This document shows, piece by piece, positions 32,301 to 34,639 of a stretch of 41,231 nt of DNA (its first letter is position 1; every line of letters starts with the position of its first letter). Origin of the DNA: an uncultured Christensenellaceae bacterium (GTDB lineage: Bacteria; Bacillota; Clostridia; Christensenellales; Borkfalkiaceae); NCBI GenBank assembly GCA_910587625.1, contig CAJUMW010000012.1, forward strand, positions 10,716 to 51,946. Direction: 5' to 3'. Under the pieces are notes generated by a model. It saw nothing but the letters and a program-made list of their open reading frames with translations. It was not told the DNA's origin and searched no databases. The position numbers and the translations under genes are program-made.

Positions 32301-32676
32301 AATTGAAAGAGCAGACGCCGACATTGAGGCATACAGAGTCTATATCGGACTTGTTGACCCCGAAGAAACAAAGTGGACTGACGGCGACAGTAGCGAGATT
32401 TATCTTGTATTTACTATCGGCGCCGGTTCAACGGAAGGTCCCGAAACAGACAACACGCTTTTGATTGTAATTATCATTGCAGTGTCAGTTGTAGCTGTAC
32501 TTCTGCTTGTAACTATTATTGTGGTTGCAAAATCAAAGAAACGCGCTGCTGCACCCGTAGCTTCGGCAGACGGATTTGACAGTGCGGACGGATTTGAAGA
32601 CGACTTCGACGAAGACGAACTTGAAGACTTCTTGTCCGACTTCGAAGATGAAGACGATGACGACTTCGACGAATAA
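8377..32676 (+). CDS. Giant repeat-containing surface protein, C-terminal part (membrane-anchored)
   Basis: This 8,099-codon frame continues the protein from 2-8380 after a one-frame shift. The TTG at 8377 lacks a ribosome binding site and lies inside a repeat, so it is not an independent start. It begins with MBG-type domains, then has a higher-order array of domains (about 9.6-26.5 kb), a YDG domain (SDKVFDGTTKAEL, near 28460), a roughly 900-aa stalk rich in DKDGNTTTT units (28840-31560), three juxtamembrane repeats (31651-32423), a hydrophobic helix (nt 32458-32529), a basic stop-transfer KSKKR and an Asp/Glu/Phe-rich cytosolic tail. This predicts a protein hundreds of nanometres long if extended, tethered by its C-terminal helix and not by sortase, since no LPXTG is seen. 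Base use is RNY-rich, which creates many false minus-strand ORFs. A terminator follows the stop by 17 nt. Confidence 0.92.
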   Translation: MNVTVKPQPVDIVIDGIQLGNDGDTAVPDENGVIKFTYSKDNKLTVPTVKALDDAGVEYHVEYKKRGPKEPVTAEYKPITEEEFLEGNAGFYIFTIVIDDDNPNFVQTEIKPITLVIEPKKVIIDWGPGAGKGSNNSASTVNGAAPVAEDEEVEEELTEQAEEIKEVVKTASVTFNAPKSETSKKVDVIWVIKDKNGNIIRTFGNTQDFNTDLNADGEGEDIFIPEVDESNIWNFAYGTALAVPSIEGLRKYEEGMTSAEWDYKVIYRDAEGRIIAVDDNGLINGKLPDVSDYYITIEFNKENFEGENSTIKNVIKPLAIGVTLNDLANVVFGDLQADGVNAYLAALENAFTTAITSKTADFDAPVPEALPDAVKDIFALTLENLSSLSGYLKVVDGGYKVVLDTDSLNGNYTVTLTNDKALTVINADITETIDDLVMFELGEPQNVVIDGTGKVVVKGGETYTISYLPTIQSTEGTDTDASKYGSTNPTITTTEDSGYVYFMITADNHNAYFGCIKVTVESSLFELKVTLEGIVYGTVTPTLDELKGMLTIDSVIYNSDATFTADDALKTAIINGITGISIDGAVENQLLSAGKHNITIRGSVTYHDPSDNEDKLVAITLATPGEGEEAAALNVDKLKVTVTLKNVEKQNYGVWTAENAEADLAKVENISSFEIKNNENIETLPDTDAFKVTLGGLDGLSGYLTVKEGGYTITAVATNDNYEITSVDSTLTIVPLTLEINWNIEADGENGYHIVYGAQLPVPEITNLGENFAPCTLTITRTSGEETLDEEGYTNPVAGAYGISLAISDTTNYALPEISEITVNVDKREITVIIADVTAVYGDDVYNALADKTHNFEYALKDGSTLAYTGEELSGIVSVAFTLADGAAFDAATYPIVGTQSTEGYAVNYAVTFENSDGSANQATLKVNPAPKTADWKVEVTENKGEVTYGNALPSPTIEGLEDSDYKVEYFKTTNHTAITNEKLPVGSYIVKVTITNHNYSFGTDADGNPVYEAEITVDIVPCEITVEIGDLANTVYFGDVYNTLKNADSTEEEAIAAITALWNSILTVTGALAYDDGILDVISLAIEWNDNYGVGAYAIQGSVNAGYIDNYNVTFNGSYNNSDGTKAGTLTVTKAEITVDNTALSLFQTPSAQPIDLTSRVTLADKSEDFTILYALAVGVEGEDGTYTFTEPADSAYTTTIQSVKDEGEYRLYYKVSDNNDNHNRKSGYVSIIVRGSVFNFKATLSDITYGDETPDLATLRNDLTISEVLYNGNALEGEALASAIEVIKQNVTLTIEQTGRLPKGNYPVVVGGTGNYTDTADGDAVKQVSFGVSEPLTLTVNALEISVEVADQTIDYMDWSYDQIKAKLDELVQVKVGETTVTELPDAFDEVFTLSLGGIADDAEGYIAVKDGGYDVVLTQVDNDNYVITKTLGKVNVTAADLTVSYVFNVDGYDIYNAAYHPVATTVDGTDKAVIWSFGTERNDESGEITYVDTLTLTDVAAYTVYYKVSAPNHKEVAGSFTFNIVPKEVVITVDAESNSIVYGEAFPTIGIDDENVVEADYTVTAVLKDTSTVANLQRPVAGTYTVTVKLSNKNYTFVNATENTDTATVEVVVNKKLVGVDWSGIGATLNEGSGNYYATYGDTLGNPVGSVLEGDSSKLNVKYYRQTDDGKVEITENDYLNPVAGTYILEVEGFENANYDFAENAELSATIVVSPKEVSITWNERASYVYGSNLPEPTIADLDAIEGSYTVEKKLVNAEGEEVDFEKVNVGNYVIRVTIDNPNYTLGGTESGELELTVVPLEITVTVNGSSISSYKYGTLTAENVNATINALANLYTVAITNNDDLSELPDAVKDVFVISVTLADGTTGYLPVNTYTVTAAGVSANYKVTPVVATFEIEKAEIDLSSVTAITLYETGSAQPVVVEDDFKALIGLKGIEEGKDLNLTVKYYLSNTQLAEGSTITYGTAIPTVATEGTYYLYYQVTADNHETAESMVTVTVDSSLFVIQVELNNLTYGDVLNSQASLLKALDIVHLTYSHSDLAWNPTIDALIRSGITLSVAGAEENAYVGAGKHTLVVGGSVKYDGKEVKIVLESGNGTFNVAQKAITVAADSLTVTYGDDNYLAIEGGTYALSAKVTKGSLVTGDELSKLVTLSVNKGASFGKGVYAIEGEYAENGNYGITFVNGTLTVNAAKVSIDWNIAEGANVVYGNALPVPAIEGLESSDYKVTYKRSGRVITNAANLNVGVYVIEIELLNANYTLGDDSSSLEVEIVPAPVAINWGDSDEVVYGNMLPTPTLAIEGVSHTVTYYNGTTRVSNTGRLPVTENGYRAQVNITNPNYTYAEGETGEHTYRVTPREVWVNVKNQTAVYGLWTATNANNRLAVIADKFTVTGANGEEITLIDSISALGISLTVGNLDGVDGYLPVAEYPIVGAWTNNNYKLHFTDDAALSITNADMKASFRDIAKYFVSGGHVLSLSESLVTLKGTGNTAHITYSLQNALAADPETLTYVESGEATRVTEVGNYYLYYMVEADNHTTIYGHVNVVVAASVLQIQVRISGSLTYGDTVPSSADLWNMLTISRAYHNGVAINVSRVRDILNTAIAEGTATIGVNGYEEGAILSAGTYSLVLSGVTNGYQVGTEYPETTVSFYDAFDSRILVVNKKAITVNLADISVVYGDATHENLVNGIYEFVPTTADTLVGLDELSDIVSVTFANDGLLNVGTYPVTCSVIDSEIADNYNVTFKYDGNRRNANIKVSAATVTIDWNFASSDKFVYGEELPVPAVVSDSLDVTLSDYTVEYFFGTRPVENSAKLGVGEYTIVVTLKNSNFAFGADEVTSKTVTIDPAEVEVDFAPVMDSYVYGNNIDLPVIHALSASDYQVKFYNSENEEVTNSKLAVGTYKVKVTITNPNYVLSKTAQSEKSVTVTARPVTVVIGSLTAEYGEWTKANAAEKLAKIADLYTVDGNIDAAALLYISIVLDGLSGIEDGCLAAGVYTLSGSYNNSNYDVEFVVGELEILPATMEVSFHNLVKYAVDEANAHTLTLSENLVSLKGEGNTATIKYAPLQNVGDISNIPESLYSEQAPTVFANGIYYLYYKIEADNHEDYYGFVRVTVVETVWEIEARLTKTLVYGDATPTAQQLKDMLVITSIIENGTAVTVTPELVNAIKQHVTVSIKGNGAERLTVGNYEIVLGGDVSFNYDDGVNGERLVNVVFTDDFDARMLTVEKKAITVKVNDLTVEYLDATYNKLLSGDTSVLSFVNQTLVGSDSLASFVALDFEGTGAMGAGKYAIVGYVNDNEVSANYEVTFVNGTLTVTPKIVNANWDDVTNVIYGNAIGEPTIDGLKVSDYTVSYYLGNKPVNNASNLDVGEYRVVITITNPDYTLGSNPAEKTVKVESLKVSIEWNLEDSYVYGTEFGVPEIYGLVSGVDYVVKYFKGNVEISNGNKLAVGNDYKVTVELLNANYTLGDDETQQTVSVTKLEITVEIGNENAVYGEWTVANAANKIAQLGNFYEVVGNIPDPVASLNISIKLNTADEEGYLGVGEYAIEGAFNNPNYTVVFTGGKLTIEKADISASFNDIYKYNRAEGHDLSLSSKLVTLRGEGNTASITYKLDTEPNLDIQSSEYVSAVHVDHVEGRTTYYLYYKVVAENHNDLTGFVKVEIVDSLLEVEVSLAKGITYGDATPDEAWLKQNLKINKIYRDGVQIAVTSDLVSTILGGITSIDIDTQNAARLGVGSYSVTLEGILHDYVEDGDTIIALRDGFDSKILNVAKKAITVQVNNPENVVYNSDAYWDILGGDLSHFSYDEVVLVGSDKLSDFLILSLLLEDATEFNAGKYTVTATVIDNEISANYQVTIVDGTLTVVPATISDVNWNIATGGYTYGDSLPTPTIDGLNVSDYKVSYYLGNRLLTSIANPDAATYTIRVEIINPNYTFADGTTAETTVEIKPYTVEVEWNRADGYTYGDTFNVPEIYGLDASDYKVTYLDSLGEEVANDGHNPVGTYTVKVDVVNPNYTLGANLGSISLTVAKLDITITVGDVTADYGVWSKDNAQSKLAALTNMFGVDKDIPDALALLQLGLSIVSDEKGNFYSVGSHKLRAAAAVNEISSNYNITFVDGTLTVNNADLRLNFRDLVKSEGEEQPVSLSNSLVTTLGDVKNEQVEIRYAATQRVPDLVFADSAYTFDNDNAPTVTQEGEYYLYYMVTAPNHNTAYGYVKVTVTGTVWDIEARLRQTITYGDELPTVDELKNLLVITAVTENGVKQQLTPDMISAIKDGITISVNGEVKNVGTYEVVVSGSEISFGGKTIAITFDDDFDSRILIVNAKPLTVTFDALQVTYASAAYQALLSGDLSALTYVASELVEGDDIADIFSVSIRDMGTFGTGRYSISGNLLDTQTAANYAVTFRQATLTVTTATVSVEWNGNSLVYGNALPVPTIDGLRVSDYSVEYLKNNVPVDNIDLPDVGTYTVRVTLKNGNYTFGTNSNTHRVTVTAKPVEINWYNDRPVVYGTELPTPQLLDLNDDDYTVKYYNSRGVEVSNGNTLPVGRYRMVVRLLNNNYTFGDSSNNEYIEIVPLDVTVVIGDVEAVYGEWTARNAANKSRLLTGYTVTTAIPDAESLLNIVLSVNTNGATGTLAVGDYDISLTWRNANYNIVFEKATLSVTPADIDVNFRDIVKYADENGQQLSLSTSLVSLKGEGNTATISYVSDLALVDGLVFADEDYASTIPTTPTEAGVYYLYYKVEAANHNTYYGSVKVTLESSVLEIEVSLNKSYIYGDKLPTSAELKQLLTITGVKHNGVAVSITNALANIILSGIELQLAVGEGTPAVGKYEIIITSGTTEDYIDGTTTIVFDSDFDANILQINPKPITVTVDNKSVEYGGVDYKAILDGTYSFTATANTLVTGDKVSDIVSSGIVFDGAFDARTYEIVATLLDTKTSRNYEVTLVNGTLTVTPKTVTVNWGANSVVYGNELTVPTISGLDVSDYQVKYFLGNVEVNNASDLNVGEYRVVVTLTSGNYVFADGTTVENKIAVTAKDVSKDIVWNIETSYVYGSLLGIPAIRGLTEDDYTITYTTADGKVVENENLPVGEYKVVVTLVNGNYTLGEESLSREVSVVTRKISVTVNDVAADYGIWTAENAQEKLAALGINYVVDDEIPDAASLLGITLTLDTTATGYLGVGEYDIVGTASNKNYAVTVNKGILTINNADIKVAFPEIATFPTARSLELDTDEVTLQGNATATITYVDELEYVADLVFSQYGATAPSITADTACGEYYLYYKVTADNHNDFYGFLKVTVEEMVIKVTTDFGGSITYGDATPIDDAWLKSHLSFVSATVNDGTDNVLTPELIAQLKANITLRVDGVSVNSYLTVGKYAIIIDVKDGFTYEGTAATVMFTDEARHLTVNKRDITVTADALTVEYASEEYFKLLGGDFGSLTASATNIVSGDNLSDIVSLSIGFGTSFGVGEYSITVTLLDSEKALNYNITDITGAKVTITAKPVNVDWSGVKDTYEYGEEMIGSPVIDGLTVEDYKVTYLNSENVEVSNSVNLPVGSYTVKVEIINPNYKLADDAVATKTVTIRQSSVKVVWNDTQDSYVYGDKLPTALISGLTEGVDYTVTYNGSTTYPSQINAGSYTIKVVLPENSPYSFADDAVTEITVVVETKKVTLIWNLNDEYEFGEELGTPVIEGLDSSKYTVTGLPASGTADTADGYTVTVTITDSNYAFADGSVAAEKTITVNAKKVEISWNTTYSYSYGDNLPVPTIEGLEAGVDYTVEYSDENGTLENGYIAHVGEYKVKVTLVNGNYTLGTDETTLTINALKRAITVQLKDYSAAYGVFTAENAAAQLALVYASIVDSSAILSQLVSGDIVESLNIVLSLTGATDGYLAVGGSYKIGATYTSDKYEVTFKSGNLTITNATITTAFGEVITRFQIPNEDGGYEEQSVELDSKLVTLQGEGNTATIDYIPGLGNAPLTAEELAARDGEFDSAINYVSTEGTYYLYYRITADNHETIYGSIKVEVVSSVLEIELTFNAITYGDVLDLKSLINTDSAVIKHNGMVVTDIDLNTILAAISLSVQNSQSKLNAGTYTVVLTQTDESFEYNGELTVISLKAGATLTVTPLAINVEATPDEVVFGSWQNDSDISTLLSNVKITNSDGEEITLPNGETIADLALTFAIEGAEYTGNLLNVGSYTVTATSTNGNYTLTFGCTLTIKAYEVKVEIAPDGNIKYGAWSAENLAENLASLLANNATITNADDLPGNATLSTLGIVLALTNGGAAIGDDSYTNGYLNAGTYGFNGTCNKNFNVTITGNLVIGNAEITLGETNDYTVEYTGSDIDVSNGNPTATTVDGSNVNWTYSLTEGGEYVETLEGVKNWIEGGYTVYFKATSPNHDEATGSFKVIVEKYEITISTGDVIQEFGDWTSENVEEKLGGLELSYMHGDEGITLPDELADLVLTLSLTNPSYSGNYLERGSYAINGELGEYSDNYSITFNGGTLEITARTLVINWSSTEDTIEYGNALPTLTLSNMLDGDNVDYTVTYTKNGATITDISKVYAGVYTLKVSITSANYVLPENSEITVTVTARSMTVRIGDMQSTYSASDASTVSGFTASAVEGSVAEGDDINALFTLALAASGKLTVGQYAIYATMHTGDLASSYNVTFTGSWNMGEYRGTAGTYVVNPVSIQVISGITASDKVFDGTTKAELDLSNAQITGIITGDDVTISAVGTFTQSSVGEEIDVTITYNDLTGNDASNYTLDKTGSQFATTATITPAPMPPIDIDPDKPLEFDPDKTLDEIINGYNPDTMDMDIYYPETGDRIHITTDENGNKVATITNDNKPGNSTTIVKTPDNELVYTETSVTEGDTTTTTRTDSNGDVTTIVTKTDEDGKTTTTITYPDGSFETIITDKDGNKTVTVTNADGSIKTTVTDKATGTETVTEIKKDEDGNTITTTTVTDGKGNSTKTETVTKPDGSSETTTTVTTTDPVTGNVTEKVTYPDGSTVITVKDKDGNVISKTEISTVTKPDGGSSTTTTTTDKDGNTTETTVDKDKDGNVTGSTTTTTDKDGNTTTTTTDKDGNTTSSSTTTETVTKPDGSSTTTTTITQTDKDGNTTTTTTTVEKDPDGNTTSTTETVTKPDGSTSTTVTDKDGNTTTTTTDKDGNSTSTTTDPSGNEIKTETGSDGTTTTVTNPDGTQTVTKPDGTVEVTKPDGNVTVIDPDGNVTVIDPDGNKYTPDENGTITTPDGNITVDKGTDADGNDKITVTYPDGSTTETVTKPNGDSSTTVTDPDGNKTEIETGKDENGNSNTTVTDKDGNTTESTSKTETNPDGSTTTTTKNPDGTTTEVTTKTETTTDPETGTTTQTTTTVTEVKDKDGNTISKVETETKTETDQDGNITVTETIKKPDGTTVETITKPDGSTSTTTTVENGNGGSTSTTVNKDKDGNVIDKITTVTDGNGNTTTIITDKDGNTTTIVEKKDPVTGNTTTTETKPNGDVITTVTDPEGNKLSESTTTTEKDPVTGNTTTTTTETKPDGTVTTIVTEKDKDGNTINNSTTVTNPDGSSTTVEKDNEGNTTTTITDKDGNTTITETDSDGNTTTTVTDKDGNTTSTVTDKDGNTTIITTDKDGNTVSSKTEINPDGSTTTTTIKKDKDGNVISVTEVTSKTEYDADGNTVTVNHTVVKDKDDNIISDKTTTTTVDPEGNTTVKVKDNITGEETTQEFKPNGEPVLNPGDVIIDVKPTDPDNYEGDPPGPIVTTVQKGKLEVPTVEKTELTPGQAEIFLANPTIAQSLFEGFHENSMVISAIEVVDEYTRKVIVSIRDKSKYQWIDGSDEDKEFIFTIFRKVDVIVPTIVGSILPEGSESIFDSADSVLENIAKLFEGFDSETMTVSEVTSLGGNKFKVTLGLKDSDNYQWVNLSVATVSFEFTVERAKTSVDKPTRNDSAEKKSEWFLDVAVFNEHISSLINGFDSEKMVVTRIERADADIEAYRVYIGLVDPEETKWTDGDSSEIYLVFTIGAGSTEGPETDNTLLIVIIIAVSVVAVLLLVTIIVVAKSKKRAAAPVASADGFDSADGFEDDFDEDELEDFLSDFEDEDDDDFDE
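9660..26750 (+). repeat. Higher-order domain supercycle, about 10 cycles of roughly 1.6-2.3 kb
   Basis: A fixed series of about six domains recurs. Type C has GEGNTATITY and YYLYYKVxADNH; D has ITYGDxTPT ... FDDDFDxRxL; E has YGDxxY ... LVxGDxLSDIV ... NYxVTFVNGTLTV; then two W(N)xxxxYVYGxxLPxPxI units (A); then one VYGEWTAxNAxxKLA unit (B). The YYLYY or equivalent landmark falls near 9870, 12007, 14314, 15955, 17656, 19300, 20968, 22579, 24193 and 26362. Periods are therefore about 2.1, 2.3, 1.64, 1.70, 1.64, 1.67, 1.61, 1.61 and 2.17 kb. The longer cycles carry extra A or B domains. Positions were read by eye from the translation. Confidence 0.82.
28840..31560 (+). repeat. Thr/Asp/Gly/Asn-rich low-complexity stalk (DKDGNTTTT-type)
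   Basis: About 900 residues are built from alternating polar strands (TTTTVT) and turns (DKDGN, KPDGS, DPDGN), with a period of about 10-11 residues and frequent repeats of DKDGNTTTTTTDKDGN and VTKPDGSSTTT. At DNA level, units of the type gacaaggacggcaacacgac recur with few changes, unlike the diverged Ig-like arrays, which suggests recent expansion by slippage or recombination. DxDG turns resemble calcium-binding loops, and the Thr density would suit O-glycosylation; both are inferences. The position between the folded domains and the membrane anchor fits a cell-wall-spanning spacer. Confidence 0.88.
30001..30054 (+). repeat. Exact 27-nt tandem duplication (GNVTVIDPD x2)
   Basis: The 27 nt at 30001-30027, encoding GNVTVIDPD, are repeated without a single change at 30028-30054, and the first two codons start again at 30055. 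This is the clearest recent duplication inside the stalk. Confidence 0.9.
31651..32423 (+). repeat. Three tandem juxtamembrane domains of about 85 aa
   Basis: Three units (about 31651-31902, 31903-32160, 32161-32423) share a VPT or KPT start, a helix-like middle ending in LFEGFDSETM or LINGFDSEKM, then MxVSxIxxxxxxxxKVxIxLxDxxxYQWxDG and a closing FxFTI strand. The domain is not one I can name. It resembles the segment near nt 5440-5660 in the N-terminal part (LLPEGFDADLMEV). It sits just outside the membrane helix. Confidence 0.75.
32458..32673 (+). other. C-terminal transmembrane anchor and acidic cytosolic tail
   Basis: Codons 32458-32529 give a 24-residue hydrophobic helix (LLIVIIIAVSVVAVLLLV...), followed by a basic KSKKR cluster and about 45 residues that are mostly Asp, Glu and Phe (EDDFDEDELEDFLSDFED). 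By the positive-inside rule the tail is cytosolic. There is no sortase motif. The repeated acidic-aromatic pattern could be a docking site for a cytosolic partner (inference). Confidence 0.88.
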
Positions 32677-32692
32677 TCCCGTCACAAAAACG

Positions 32693-32723
32693 ATATCCAC
32701 CCCTCGGGGTGGATATTTGTTTT
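32693..32723 (+). terminator. Rho-independent terminator of the giant gene
   Basis: A perfect 10-bp stem (ATATCCACCC pairing with GGGTGGATAT, 32693-32702 with 32707-32716) closes a 4-nt CTCG loop and is followed by TTGTTTT. It begins 17 nt after the stop codon of the giant gene. Confidence 0.92.
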
Positions 32724-32755
32724 ATACGGGGTCTTGTCTGTTTTTGCAATACTTC

Positions 32756-32784
32756 TTGACATATTACGTCGAACTTGATAAAAT
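32756..32784 (+). promoter_or_regulatory. Sigma-A-type promoter of the acylation operon
   Basis: TTGACA (32756-32761), a 17-nt spacer and TAAAAT (32779-32784) give a near-perfect vegetative promoter directly after the terminator. Transcription would start near 32791, leaving a leader of about 110 nt before the first certain gene at 32904. Confidence 0.85.
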
Positions 32785-32833
32785 GTATATAAGTTGTAAC
32801 AAGGGCAGATATTTTTTTGATAGCGACTATTAT

Positions 32834-32902
32834 TTGAACGATTTGGGCGACGCGCTTAGAACAGAGCAGCTTGTTAAAGACTCGAAGGCGGTAGGAATTT
32901 AG
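32834..32902 (+). CDS. Possible small ORF in the operon leader (doubtful)
   Basis: The frame that ends at TAG 32900-32902 encodes a protein-like, charged stretch (LNDLGDALRTEQLVKDS). Its only ATG, at 32783, lies inside the -10 box and so cannot be on the transcript. The remaining in-frame starts are TTG at 32834 and TTG at 32843, with no convincing ribosome binding site. It ends one base before the next gene's ATG, as a translationally coupled gene would. It may be a remnant, an unusual small gene or chance. I do not recognise it. Confidence 0.25.
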   Translation: MNDLGDALRTEQLVKDSKAVGI

Positions 32903-32903
32903 T

Positions 32904-33146
32904 ATGGAAAGCGTAATTTTGGAAAATCCGATACTAATAATAGGCTTAATAATTGCTTTAACGGTCAGTGTATTCGGCATTGTTAAAAAGGTGCATATTG
33001 CTGTTAATTTAACGGGTGCGGCAATATATATCGTTACCGCCGTATATAGCTTGCTGCTCGGCGCCGGACTTTACGAGGTGGGCGCGGTAACCACCGTATT
33101 TTTAATAATAAATTTACTCCCGTTGTGGAAGAAAGGAGGGGAGTAA
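32904..33146 (+). CDS. Small integral membrane protein, operon partner of the MBOAT acyltransferase
   Basis: This 80-residue, strongly hydrophobic protein has about three membrane segments (roughly 8-27, 30-51 and 56-75), with the basic KKVH between the first two and WKKGGE at the C-terminus. It belongs to no family I can name. Its stop codon abuts the start of the MBOAT gene, and the 3' end of its coding sequence contains that gene's ribosome binding site, so the two are translationally coupled. This suggests a small accessory subunit of the acyl-transfer complex, comparable in position and size to small membrane partners such as DltX in dlt operons; that analogy is positional only. Start ATG 32904 is preceded by GGTAGGA. 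Confidence 0.75.
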   Translation: MESVILENPILIIGLIIALTVSVFGIVKKVHIAVNLTGAAIYIVTAVYSLLLGAGLYEVGAVTTVFLIINLLPLWKKGGE

Positions 33147-34628
33147 ATGAACTTTAATTCCTTAGAGTTTCTGATATTTCTACCGATAGTAGTGATACTT
33201 TATTGGGTGTTGCCACATAAAGCTCGGTGGATAATGCTGCTTATAGCAAGCTATATTTTCTATATGCTGTGGAACGTATGGCTGATTGTGCTGATAATGA
33301 TAACAACGGTAACGGCGTACGTTGCCGGAATAATAATAGAGCGCACTCAGGACAAACGCGTAAAGACGGCAAGCCTTGTAATTACCCTTGTAATCTGCCT
33401 CGGGCTGTTGATATTCTTCAAGTATATCAACTTCATATTGGAGAGCGCGGTGGGGGTAATAAGGCTGTTCAACGCCGAACAGGACAGTATAGTTTTAAAT
33501 ATAATATTGCCTGTCGGAATTTCCTTTTACACTTTTCAAACTCTGTCCTATGTAATAGACGTGTACAGGGGAGATTATAAAGCGGAAAAGCACTTCGGCT
33601 ATTTCGCTCTGTATGTATCATATTTCCCTCAGTTGGTGGCAGGCCCCATAGAGAAGCCGCAGACGTTATTGCCGCAGCTTCGAGAAGAGCAAAAGCTAAA
33701 AGAGGAGGATATACTTGCCGGGGGCAAGTGGCTGCTGTCGGGATTTTTCCGTAAATGCGTGGTTGCGGACTTCTGCGGAATATTTGTAAACAACGTTTAC
33801 GGGGATTTGGCAAACGCCAACGCATTGGCAATATTTGCGGCAAGCTCGCTGTTTTTGGTGCAGATATACAACGACTTTGCGGGGTATTCGGAAATAGCGT
33901 TGGGCTGTGCAAGACTTATGGGAGTAAAGCTAAGTAAAAACTTTGACAGACCTTTGACTTCCACAAGCTACACCGAGTTTTTCCGCCGTTGGCACATAAC
34001 GCTTAATCAATGGTTTACGCAGTATGTATATATACCGCTCGGCGGTAACCGCAAGGGTACGGCAAGAAAAATAATAAATATACTGATAGTGTTTGCATTA
34101 TGCGGACTTTGGCACGGCGCAAATTGGACGTTTGTGCTTTGGGGCTTGGCCTCGGGCGTGATTATGAGTATAGAAACGCTGCTGCGAAAGCCGTTCGCAA
34201 AGTTATGCGCAAAAACTAAAATAGATTTGGAAAATCCCGTTGTCCGAGTCATACGTCAGGTATTGCTTATAATTATGTTTACGCTGTGCTCGGTATTGTT
34301 CCGCTCGGGAAATATGGCAGAGGTCGGCTTGGCGTACAGCGGAATGTTCAGCGGTTGGGGCATAGGAGAGGACTACGTAAACAATGCCATGAATAGCTTG
34401 GGAATGGACGTTTCACAGCTTTTACAGCTTTTTATATTTATAGTGGGAATGGCTGCGATATACAAGCTTACGTTGGAGCCGAGCGACGGTAACCTGCCGC
34501 TTGCCGAAGCCAAGAGCTACGCTTTAAATATGTCTGTGTTCATTTACGGAATAACGGCAATAATGCTGTGCTGGATAGGGCTTCTGTCAATGGGCGATTC
34601 AAGCGCATTTCAATATTTTCAATTTTAG
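33147..34628 (+). CDS. MBOAT-family membrane O-acyltransferase (DltB/AlgI-like)
   Basis: This 493-residue polytopic protein has the hallmarks of the AlgI/DltB/PatA branch of MBOAT enzymes: FPQLVAGPIEKP, the segment YNDFAGYSEIALGCARLMG, the conserved RRWHITLNQWF with His283, YIPLGGNRKG, and the active-site motif GLWHGANWTFVLWG with the invariant His323. These enzymes move acyl groups (acetyl, alanyl or others) across the membrane onto extracellular polysaccharides, teichoic acids or glycans. The length is usual for the family. The start is set by a very strong ribosome binding site (AAAGGAGG, 33132-33139) 7 nt upstream. It lies between the small membrane protein and the acyl-activating ligase with almost no gap, so all three should act together. 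No DltD or AlgJ/SGNH-type partner is in the window. Confidence 0.93.
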   Translation: MNFNSLEFLIFLPIVVILYWVLPHKARWIMLLIASYIFYMLWNVWLIVLIMITTVTAYVAGIIIERTQDKRVKTASLVITLVICLGLLIFFKYINFILESAVGVIRLFNAEQDSIVLNIILPVGISFYTFQTLSYVIDVYRGDYKAEKHFGYFALYVSYFPQLVAGPIEKPQTLLPQLREEQKLKEEDILAGGKWLLSGFFRKCVVADFCGIFVNNVYGDLANANALAIFAASSLFLVQIYNDFAGYSEIALGCARLMGVKLSKNFDRPLTSTSYTEFFRRWHITLNQWFTQYVYIPLGGNRKGTARKIINILIVFALCGLWHGANWTFVLWGLASGVIMSIETLLRKPFAKLCAKTKIDLENPVVRVIRQVLLIIMFTLCSVLFRSGNMAEVGLAYSGMFSGWGIGEDYVNNAMNSLGMDVSQLLQLFIFIVGMAAIYKLTLEPSDGNLPLAEAKSYALNMSVFIYGITAIMLCWIGLLSMGDSSAFQYFQF

Positions 34629-34639
34629 CGGAGGAAAAA

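Noticed and set aside
665..32324. Dozens of long minus-strand frames over the giant gene (for example 10117-12048, 6428-7915, 30162-31505)
   Set aside because: They mirror the RNY-rich repetitive codons of the + strand, have Cys/Tyr/Val-rich or Val/Leu/Ser-repetitive compositions, no ribosome binding sites and no recognisable domains.
32440..32676. Sortase (LPXTG-type) cell-wall anchor
   Set aside because: No LPXTG-like motif precedes the hydrophobic helix, and the tail after it is long and acidic, not a short basic one.
32576..32902. 108-codon frame overlapping the end of the giant gene
   Set aside because: Its first two thirds lie over the acidic tail and terminator in another frame; only the last part (listed with low confidence) might mean anything.
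34568..34639. Earlier start for the acyl-activating ligase
   Set aside because: It would overlap the MBOAT gene by 61 nt and lacks a ribosome binding site, while ATG 34640 has GGAGG at 5 nt.
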